A DNA stretch of 64,000 nt from the NCBI GenBank assembly GCA_020832235.1, contig JAFIEZ010000006.1, positions 233,077 to 297,076 of the forward strand, given 5' to 3'. Positions within the stretch are counted from its first letter, which is position 1. Every line of letters begins with the position of its first letter. The notes under the pieces were generated by a model. The model searched no databases and was not told the origin of the DNA. It saw only the letters and a program-made list of their open reading frames with translations. Below are positions 18,011 to 25,784 of this stretch, piece after piece. The DNA comes from Bacteroidota bacterium. Its GTDB lineage: Bacteria > Bacteroidota > Rhodothermia > Balneolales > HLUCCA01. Made by a program: the position numbers and the translations under genes.

Positions 18011-18571
18011 TCAATTTTGTTCAATTACAATTCCGATTCCGTTGCCTCTTTGCTCTATTTGAAGTGGAGTTCGCTGCTCCCCCTGTATCATAATTTGGTT
18101 TGCGTTACCGATTTGTTGTGTGTTGTGCATCAAGCCATTTGAAAAAATGTTCATGTTCAACAAATTGGACCGGCCGTGCTGCAGTGTATTTAATGTGTTG
18201 TTATTACCAATAAGTTGAATTTGAGCTTCGTTTCCACTGCCTCGCTGCGTAATACCCGCTGTGTTTTCATCACCTTCTATGGTGAGGGAAAATAGATTGG
18301 CATTTCCGTTTTGGGAGGCATCTACAAAGTTCATCATGCCAAGAATGTTCAAAAAGCTCATATTACCGGTCATGCCAGACATATTGGCCATGGTGCTTCC
18401 TTGAGCGGAACCAACATTATGTGCGGTTACAAAATCACCGCTGAATGAGCGTACGGCCTCATTATGTTCAATAGATACTTGTTCCGGGAAGACTTCTCTG
18501 GAATTGTTTTGTGCACTTACCAGGTGTGTAACCAGTGTGGCTAGCAGTAGCGTAAATAGCGCAGTCTTCAT
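18011..18571 (-). CDS. Curlin-repeat-related protein (possible minor subunit or nucleator)
   Basis: Signal peptide; ENTAGITQRGSGNEAQIQLIGNNNTLNTLQHG...QQIGNANQIMIQGEQ...IEQRGNGIGIVIEQN; divergent C-terminus. Confidence 0.75.
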   Translation of the reverse strand: MKTALFTLLLATLVTHLVSAQNNSREVFPEQVSIEHNEAVRSFSGDFVTAHNVGSAQGSTMANMSGMTGNMSFLNILGMMNFVDASQNGNANLFSLTIEGDENTAGITQRGSGNEAQIQLIGNNNTLNTLQHGRSNLLNMNIFSNGLMHNTQQIGNANQIMIQGEQRTPLQIEQRGNGIGIVIEQN

Positions 18572-18615
18572 GTTTGTAAAAATAATAGGGTGTGTAGGTC
18601 TGCGTAGTATAATAT

Positions 18616-18675
18616 AAAAAAAGGAGGACTTCCCGGTTGTTGTACCAAGTGAGAGAGCGTATTGGGAAGTCCTCC
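18616..18675 (-). terminator. Rho-independent terminator after the 18685-19803 curlin gene
   Basis: Minus-strand GGAGGACTTCCC ... GGGAAGTCCTCC (12-bp perfect stem) followed by TTTTTTT. Confidence 0.88.
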
Positions 18676-18684
18676 GGGAGAGGT

Positions 18685-19803
18685 TTATTGTGGTAAAAGT
18701 GGATTTAATCCAGAGAAACCATTGGTTTGGGTAATCTGCGCAGAGTTGGCATTACCTGTCTGAATAGCGGTAGCACTATGCATTTCGCCAGACTGGAAGA
18801 TGTCAAGTAAATTGCTATTACCAATAACACGGAATCCATCAGCACTCCAGTTACCTGAACCACCGGTAACGAGGTTGCCATCACCAAATTGCGTGATGAG
18901 TACATCGTTAGATGACCCTTGGATACCACCGCTGATCGTGTTGCTGCTACCATCCTGATTAATTGACAAGGTATTATTATCGATGATACCAACGCCACTG
19001 AATCCGGTTCCGGTTCCTCTTGCATTTACGTAGGCAAAGTTACTGGTACCGGATTGTGTTGCAGAAAAGTCGTTGCTGCTGCCGGTAACTTCAAGTCGTA
19101 TACGGTTGGCGTGACCGTTCTGATCCTGATAAATATCGTTGCTTTCGCCGGAAATCCAAACAGAAGCGTTGTTGTTGGTACCCAGCTGATTGCTGTAGGT
19201 GTCGTTGAGGTTACCCATAGCATTGAGGCTGTATGAATTACCGCTTCCGCCTTGATTGGCAACAGCGGTATTTGCATCACCTGTTTGCGCAGCAGTAACC
19301 GAGTTGGTGCCAGAGCCGAAGCCTGTTGGACGAAGCTGAACAACGCTTATATCGTTGCTGTTGCCTGTTTGCGCAACCGATGCTTCACTGGTAGTACTTG
19401 AACCCTCAACGGACTCAGCGTCTTGTGTGATGCTGGCTGTGTTTAGGTTTCCATCCTGATCCAGTATAATGCTTGCGCCTATACCTGATGCACCCAGAAA
19501 CTGACGACTACGCTGGAAGATGTCGGCCAGGTTACTGTTCCCAAGCTGGAAAATCTCAGCTAAAGTATTGGTATTGTCCTGAATGATATCAACTTCGTTC
19601 ATATTCCCGATTTGTTCGATACTCACATCGTGGAATTGTCCAAATTGTTGTGTTGCATTGGCAACGTTGTTAGCGCCAGACTGTTCAACTGTTGCGTTTG
19701 ATCGGTTGGTATTTTGGGTAACGGTTGCTTCGTTGCTCTGTGCCGAAACGAGTCCGGTACTGAAGATGAGTACCGTTGCGGTTAAAAGAATTCTTTTCAT
19801 CAT
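18685..19803 (-). CDS. Curlin-repeat protein (CsgA/CsgB-like)
   Basis: Signal peptide plus repeated SNxAxVxQxGxxNxAxxxQ motifs, e.g. SNEATVTQNTNRSNATVEQSGANNVANATQQFGQ. Confidence 0.92.
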   Translation of the reverse strand: MMKRILLTATVLIFSTGLVSAQSNEATVTQNTNRSNATVEQSGANNVANATQQFGQFHDVSIEQIGNMNEVDIIQDNTNTLAEIFQLGNSNLADIFQRSRQFLGASGIGASIILDQDGNLNTASITQDAESVEGSSTTSEASVAQTGNSNDISVVQLRPTGFGSGTNSVTAAQTGDANTAVANQGGSGNSYSLNAMGNLNDTYSNQLGTNNNASVWISGESNDIYQDQNGHANRIRLEVTGSSNDFSATQSGTSNFAYVNARGTGTGFSGVGIIDNNTLSINQDGSSNTISGGIQGSSNDVLITQFGDGNLVTGGSGNWSADGFRVIGNSNLLDIFQSGEMHSATAIQTGNANSAQITQTNGFSGLNPLLPQ

Positions 19804-19856
19804 TATGCTCCTATATGTTGAGGCAAGTAAACACGTTACCTGCCCCTAACTAAGAT

Positions 19857-21179
19857 TTAGTTTTGTGTAATTACAGCGGTGTTGCAGTTGCCATTGATTA
19901 TGGCTTGTGCACTGTTCATGGCACCTGACTGAGTGATGTTTAGTGCATTCAGATTACCTGTTATTTGAAATCCTTCTGCATCAAATCGTCCACCGCTACC
20001 CATAATGCGGTTTTGGCTTCCGTTCTGAACGAGGTTCAGTTCATTGCCGTTACCGTTTACAAATCCACTGGCGCTATTACTGTTACCACCTTGTTCAGCA
20101 TTTAGTGTGTTATTTGTAACGTTCAAGCTTCCACCGGAACCCACAAAAAACTCATTGCTGTTTCCAGCTTGCTCAACCAGATAAACGTTATCTGAGCCAA
20201 ACAGGTTAATTCGCTGGAAGTTTAGGTTTCCCAACTGAATTTGCGTGGTTACGTTTGCTGTTCCACCCACATAGGCGGCTGCACGGTTATTATCTCCGCT
20301 TTGCTCAACCAATGCGCTGTTATCTGAACCGGTTTGTGTAATGCTCATTGAGTTGTTTGATCCATTTTGATCAGCGATAACGGACTGCATATCACCTCGT
20401 TGGTCGAATTCAGCAACGTTGCTGTTACCGTTCTGGCTCGCTACAGCTTCGTGATCGGAACCTTCCTGAGTAGCTGTAATGGCATTCCCATCGCCAGTTT
20501 GTGATGTAAAAGCAGCGCTTCCTGTACCCGATACTTGGGTTAATGCCGCACTGTTATCGTTTCCACTCTGGCTTGCACTTGCTGCGTGCTGACCTGAGTT
20601 TTGACTCACCGTCGCATGGTTATCGTTGCCGCTCTGGTTTACAGAGGCGCTGTTTTGCGACTGCGCCTGCAGTACATCGGCATTGTTCCCGTCGCCGGAT
20701 TGTACAATAGAACCGCTGTTATTGCCATTGAAAGAGCGAATACGAGCGTCGTTCATAGATCCATCTTGTGAGATAGAGTGGCTATTACCCGAGCTGTAGG
20801 TGTTGCTTCTTTGCATGATTAAAGCCCTGTTCTGGTCTCCAACCTGCTCAATAACTGCTTCTCCGGACAATTGAACCCATCCTTGTACATTGCCTTGCTG
20901 TACAGTTGCTTCATTCATGTTACCGGTTTGAGAAACCTCAGCGGTATTGTCTTGTCCGTCTTGTTCTGTATTCGCTGTATTGCTGGCACCGGTTTGGGTT
21001 ACATCAGCGTCATTTCCGTCGCCGGTTTGGGTTACATCAGCGGCGTTTGTGGCGCCAGACTGAGTAACGGCGGCATCATTGCTATTGCCGCTTTGCGTAG
21101 TAGTAGCTGTATTGCTCTGCGCGAATGACAAGCTCGTAAATAAGAGCATAGCAATAAAGCCGTTTAAAAGTGGTTTCAT
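19857..21179 (-). CDS. Curlin-repeat protein (CsgA/CsgB-like)
   Basis: SNTATTTQSGNSNDAAVTQSGATNAADVTQTGDGNDADVTQTGASNTANTEQDG... Confidence 0.94.
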   Translation of the reverse strand: MKPLLNGFIAMLLFTSLSFAQSNTATTTQSGNSNDAAVTQSGATNAADVTQTGDGNDADVTQTGASNTANTEQDGQDNTAEVSQTGNMNEATVQQGNVQGWVQLSGEAVIEQVGDQNRALIMQRSNTYSSGNSHSISQDGSMNDARIRSFNGNNSGSIVQSGDGNNADVLQAQSQNSASVNQSGNDNHATVSQNSGQHAASASQSGNDNSAALTQVSGTGSAAFTSQTGDGNAITATQEGSDHEAVASQNGNSNVAEFDQRGDMQSVIADQNGSNNSMSITQTGSDNSALVEQSGDNNRAAAYVGGTANVTTQIQLGNLNFQRINLFGSDNVYLVEQAGNSNEFFVGSGGSLNVTNNTLNAEQGGNSNSASGFVNGNGNELNLVQNGSQNRIMGSGGRFDAEGFQITGNLNALNITQSGAMNSAQAIINGNCNTAVITQN

Positions 21180-21207
21180 AGGTAGTCCTTTTTATTAAAG
21201 ATGTGAT

Positions 21208-22068
21208 TTACTCGCTTTGAGTAATGGTAGCCGTGTTCATGTTGCCAGTTTGTGTAATCACTGCAGACATTCCCATGCCAGACTGAGTAATGGTAGCACT
21301 GTTTAGATCACCATACTGAAATGTGTTTGCCATATCAGCGTTGCGTCCTGATCGAATGAGTGATTCGTTGTCATCACCGTGCTGAATTTGAGTAAAGTCT
21401 CCTCCTAAAGATCCTTCGCCTGCATTTCTAACGATCTGTGCTGAATTACGATCACCAATTTGCTCTTGAAGGATGGTACCTGGATAAACCTGTCCGCTTC
21501 CTGTTCGGTTGATAGCAGCAAGGTTGTCGTTACCAGTTTGAGTTTGCGTGATGTCAAGTAAATTAAAACCACGAAGACGATTAGCGTAAGCTTGATTACG
21601 GTCACCAGTTTGGGTTTGAGTAACCTGAATGTTAGATGATTGTGTCCATCGTTGGGCAACAGCAATGTTGCTATTCCCTAATTGTGTTTGGGTTACTTCA
21701 GAATTATTGCCGAAGTTTTGACTTGTACCTGCAGTTGCACTATTATCGTCACCGATTTGGGTCTGAGTAATCACACCGGAACCCGCAGCCTCAGCATCAG
21801 CTGTGTTTGAGTTTCCACTTTGGAATTGGTCAATAATGCCACTACCTGCATGTGCAGCAGTTGCAGCATTCAATGCGCCGATCTGTTCAATCGTTACTTC
21901 ACTGCCGTTTCCGGTTTGAGTAGAAGTGGCTGTGTTATTTGCACCGGTTTGGGTTACCGTTGCATCGTTGTTGTTACCGTCTTGAGTAACCGTTGCTTCG
22001 TTGCTTTGTGCAAATGCCATTGTGGCACCTAACAAAAGCATGAATGTTAGATTAGCTATCTTTTTCAT
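21208..22068 (-). CDS. Curlin-repeat protein (CsgA/CsgB-like)
   Basis: MKKIANLTFMLLLGATMAFAQSNEATVTQDGNNNDATVTQTGANNTATSTQTGNGSEV; start placed at the internal Met giving a clean signal peptide rather than ORF start 22110. Confidence 0.92.
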   Translation of the reverse strand: MKKIANLTFMLLLGATMAFAQSNEATVTQDGNNNDATVTQTGANNTATSTQTGNGSEVTIEQIGALNAATAAHAGSGIIDQFQSGNSNTADAEAAGSGVITQTQIGDDNSATAGTSQNFGNNSEVTQTQLGNSNIAVAQRWTQSSNIQVTQTQTGDRNQAYANRLRGFNLLDITQTQTGNDNLAAINRTGSGQVYPGTILQEQIGDRNSAQIVRNAGEGSLGGDFTQIQHGDDNESLIRSGRNADMANTFQYGDLNSATITQSGMGMSAVITQTGNMNTATITQSE

Positions 22069-22157
22069 CGTTCTTCCTGTTTTTTTGTTGCTTATTGCGA
22101 ATCCTGCCAATATTCTGGCAGAAACTCACCCCGTTCGGTTGTGAGATGGTTTGAGAG

Positions 22158-22275
22158 AAAAGGCGCAATTAGCTTGCAACAGAAAGAAAATGTATATTTC
22201 CTAAGCAAGGTAACGTTGTGGTGTGCACCCTTTACCGTTACGGTAAAGATCCTCAGCGTTGCTTTGCGCCTTTTT
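22158..22275. promoter_or_regulatory. Intergenic inverted repeats between csgG and the first curlin gene
   Basis: aaaaggcgcaa (22158-22168) pairs with ttgcgcctttt (22264-22274); internal palindrome TTTACCG-TTA-CGGTAAA (22231-22247). Confidence 0.5.
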
Positions 22276-22309
22276 ACTTTCGAATTTCTTTGTTTACGTG
22301 TTCATACTA

Positions 22310-23686
22310 TTATCTTCTAAATCGGTACGTTACACTGACCCTGAACGACCAGTGCTGATCATTAAACCTTCCTAAAGCTACTCCGTCAAGTCCGTCAACC
22401 AACAGATACCTGTAGTTTAGTCCGGCTCGCAAGCCTACATTAGACCTGCTTCGAATATCCAGTCCGGCTTCACCGGCTGCGTATGGAAATACAAAATCGT
22501 CTTGCCCATCAAATCGTGTGTCAAAAACAAACGATCCTCCACCAGCAGACACATAAGGCGTAATGCCACTCCAGTAAAGGAAATAGTGTGAAGCCGTAAA
22601 ATCGAATGCATTTACAGACGCACTAAACGCATTTGGGGCACTGATGCGATTTCTATCTGCATTCAGGCTTAAGGAATACCCGTTGTTAAAGCCACGCTCA
22701 ATCTGCAATCCGCCACCCAGGTTGAAATCGGGATTGGCATAGTTGCCGATAATTGAGCCATACTGCATGCTCGCATGTACATGCCAGCCGCTGCGCAGAT
22801 TCGTTCTATTGGTAAATCCGAAATAGTCACGTTGTTGCTGCAATTCAAGCGCTCTTGCAACAGCAAAGTTGTTTTTAAATGTCTCCACTTCGTTTTGGTC
22901 CTGTGGCAACCATAACCCATCATCTATACCCTCTATAATCAACATTTTAACGGCTTCATCAATAGCTTCTGTAACAGCCATTACAACCGGTTCGTTGTAG
23001 GTGAATCCGGCTTCAGCTTCCAGAAGTCTGTTCTGACTAATAAACCGAAACACCCCGCTGTCGAGCTGTTGTGAAATTACCGATTTGGTTGTGTGTACCG
23101 TTTTCAAAATACGTCCGCTTTGGGTAGAAACGGCCCTCAGATAGATGGTGACCTGATCTTTCCTGTAATTGGTAGATGCGCCAATGCCTAAATATCGGGC
23201 CCCGGCTCCTCCCGTCATGATGTTCGTATCGTAACCGATTATGCCGCCTTCAAGTACTACACCTGCAAATAGCAGCGGTGGAAGAGGCTGTGCGGGCGCG
23301 TTACCGGCGTGCTGCTGACGAATTTGCTGAATAATGTTACGCTCATTGAGCAGGTTTGAAATGTTCTCACGCTCGATTGGAATGAACCATCCGGAGTCTT
23401 CAAGGGATTTTAGCAAAATGGATGTAGCGCCTTGGGTAACGGCTGTAGACCAGCTTGCAATGCGGTCGGAAGCCTTGTATTGCCCGGTTTGATCTCTGAA
23501 ACGATAGACTGCTGCAACGACGGGTTCCTGAGGTGCGGGTAATTCCAATAACTTGTGGTGAGAAGCACTAAGCGTGCCAGGATGTGCGCTTTCAACATAC
23601 ATTGGTCGCGTAGCACCAGCACACCCGGCAACTAGCATCAGTGCTCCGGCTAAGAAAATGGCGGTATGTGTGTTAAGCGGCTTCAT
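22310..23686 (-). CDS. csgG: Curli secretion channel lipoprotein CsgG with extra C-terminal barrel-like domain
   Basis: Lipobox ALMLVAGC; CsgG core ...FTYNEPVVMAVTEAIDEAVKMLIIEGIDDGLW; then about 195 extra residues with alternating pattern ending SFRVSVTYRFRR. Confidence 0.92.
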   Translation of the reverse strand: MKPLNTHTAIFLAGALMLVAGCAGATRPMYVESAHPGTLSASHHKLLELPAPQEPVVAAVYRFRDQTGQYKASDRIASWSTAVTQGATSILLKSLEDSGWFIPIERENISNLLNERNIIQQIRQQHAGNAPAQPLPPLLFAGVVLEGGIIGYDTNIMTGGAGARYLGIGASTNYRKDQVTIYLRAVSTQSGRILKTVHTTKSVISQQLDSGVFRFISQNRLLEAEAGFTYNEPVVMAVTEAIDEAVKMLIIEGIDDGLWLPQDQNEVETFKNNFAVARALELQQQRDYFGFTNRTNLRSGWHVHASMQYGSIIGNYANPDFNLGGGLQIERGFNNGYSLSLNADRNRISAPNAFSASVNAFDFTASHYFLYWSGITPYVSAGGGSFVFDTRFDGQDDFVFPYAAGEAGLDIRSRSNVGLRAGLNYRYLLVDGLDGVALGRFNDQHWSFRVSVTYRFRR

Positions 23687-23689
23687 AGA

Positions 23690-24118
23690 TTAAAACTGCG
23701 GCACGGTGATACTGGTTTCATCGCCAGTTAGAATGTTAAAAATGCGAATGCGTACACCACCGTCAACCGAATTGATCTCAATATTGAACTCGCCGAACTC
23801 GAATGTTGAGTCTGTTTGTCGCGCACCCTCACTGCCAAATTGATTTTGAATAATATCGCGGGTTAGCTGTGAGAGTACTTGTCGCTGCAACGACTGTTGA
23901 AAGTCTTCCAATGGGTCCCGCTGAAAACCGACTGCTCCACGCTGCTCTTGAAAACGATTTTGTGCGTTGGCAGAGCTCAACATCCATGAATAATTCACGG
24001 GGTTACCACCAAAAGCCGGATTTTTTGGCTCATAAACCATCTGTTGGGCCGATAGGGTAGCGCTACCAATGATGAGTGCCGTTACAGAAGAAAGTGCTAT
24101 GTAAAGAATACGTTTCAT
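23690..24118 (-). CDS. csgF: Curli assembly protein CsgF
   Basis: QQMVYEPKNPAFGGNPVNYSWMLSSANAQN...LTRDIIQNQFG...INSVDGGVRIRIFNILTGDETSITVPQF; start set at ATG 24118 (MKRIL) rather than TTG 24124. Confidence 0.93.
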   Translation of the reverse strand: MKRILYIALSSVTALIIGSATLSAQQMVYEPKNPAFGGNPVNYSWMLSSANAQNRFQEQRGAVGFQRDPLEDFQQSLQRQVLSQLTRDIIQNQFGSEGARQTDSTFEFGEFNIEINSVDGGVRIRIFNILTGDETSITVPQF

Positions 24119-24120
24119 GT

Positions 24121-24999
24121 TCAATAAATAACTTGTTGACCTAAGTTGTTCGATAACACAAAGTATGTGTGCCGTACAGCCTCAATGCCGGCTTGCTCAA
24201 TTTCTTCGAATCGAGGCTGTAGCCGGTTTCTGTACACGAGCCGCTCATTCACCTGAATGGAAACGACGGTTCCCAAATTTGGTGAGGGCTGCTCAGAAAT
24301 AGTGATAGAGAAGTTTGAAGCATTGGATGGTGCCTGCCAATTGGCGTAGAAAACATCATAAAAATCACGACCAATTTTCGTAATGGTCTCATCCAACAGC
24401 ATACCATCGAGTTCGAAGAATATTTGCTGTTCCTGCTGTTGCTGCAACTCAGATGGCTGTGCTTGAGGACGTTCTGCCTGTTGGCTTTGTGTTGTGGCAG
24501 AGATTTGTTCTTCCTGAATAAGCGCATTAAAAGCTGCCCGAAACTGTTCCAACGTTTTGTCGTTGGTTAACTCCTGTTCCTCATCATTGGATGTGACTTC
24601 TGCCAGCTGATTTTGATATGACTCTAACAGATTAATGAAGTAACTCGTTAAAAACTCTTTATTCACTTCATTGGCAGGTAGGCTTGTAAAGCTGCATGAC
24701 AAGCTTGATAAAATCGTGAAGAGGTTTTCTGATTGACCTTTTTCCACGATAATTCGAGGTATTTTGATTTCCTGATCAGGGAAGATCCGGTGTGGGTTTT
24801 GCATGGTGTTGGCGTTTACTATGTAGATAGCCTGCCAGAAACGATAGTCACCATAACTCATCGCAATCCGATACAAATTGTCGTTCGGCTGAACAATGTA
24901 TGCAACCGATTCATCAGAACAGTCTGGCGATGAAGCTGATTCAGCTATCGTAAGATTGGATGAACCCAGCATTAATAATATCAGGACGATTGCTTTCAT
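24121..24999 (-). CDS. csgE: LysM domain - CsgE fusion (curli assembly chaperone)
   Basis: LysM AYIVQPNDNLYRIAMSYGDYRFWQAIYIVNANTMQNPHRIFPDQEIKIP; CsgE LDGMLLDETITKIGRDFYDVFYANWQ...NFSITISEQPSPNLGTVVSIQVNERLVYRNRLQP. Confidence 0.9.
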   Translation of the reverse strand: MKAIVLILLMLGSSNLTIAESASSPDCSDESVAYIVQPNDNLYRIAMSYGDYRFWQAIYIVNANTMQNPHRIFPDQEIKIPRIIVEKGQSENLFTILSSLSCSFTSLPANEVNKEFLTSYFINLLESYQNQLAEVTSNDEEQELTNDKTLEQFRAAFNALIQEEQISATTQSQQAERPQAQPSELQQQQEQQIFFELDGMLLDETITKIGRDFYDVFYANWQAPSNASNFSITISEQPSPNLGTVVSIQVNERLVYRNRLQPRFEEIEQAGIEAVRHTYFVLSNNLGQQVIY

Positions 25000-25784
25000 T
25001 TGTAGACTCTAAAAAAACTCCCCTAGGGTGTCGGAATATAATCACTCTTGTATTCGTGTCTGTAAGATGTTTTTGACAATTGGGCTCAAAAAACTGAATC
25101 CCGTATTATCGGGTTTCAGTGTCCCCCAAACCCAATGAATTGACCTTAGAACACTTGACTCCACATAAGAAACGATATAATAAAACTTGATGCAAATTAA
25201 GTCGATGTTACGGTGTTGTTAACCTTGAATGTTAAGTATTTCATAACGTAAAAAACTTGATTTGCTGACGCTAAGTGACGGTTTTTGCAAATAGATAACG
25301 AACGTTAGACTTTCTTAATCAAGTTTGGAGGGCGTTATAGTTTGCTTGTGGCTAATTCATATTAAGTTTAATAATAGTACACAAGTTGTTCGTTTAAATC
25401 ATATATAATCAATTATTTGTGGCTTACTTTTTTTATTGATATGATTTGTTTTTAACTGAATTAGTAAGTTGAATTTAGAGCGTATTGATAAGTTGTTTCC
25501 GTTTATTTTGGGCACAAAAAATGATATTAATATGTAAACGAATGTGAAATTAAAAACAAAATTAGTATAATATTATACTTTATAATTTAACTATTATTGA
25601 TTTGTTGAAATCATTGCTTTGCTTGACAGTAAAGCTAACAATCGGCCTTTTCAAAATATGCGTGATTGGGTCTTTTCTTGTGGGATTTGATATGGTGTTC
25701 GAGTGCGGTAAGTCATTTCGTGAACACCTTTAAATCATTGTTATTTTGTTTCTGCTATGTTCGGGGAATTAGCGATATTGGCCT

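Noticed and set aside
18685-22068. Possible CRISPR/minisatellite in curlin genes
   Set aside because: Periodicity is protein-level (curlin repeats) in clear CDS with signal peptides.
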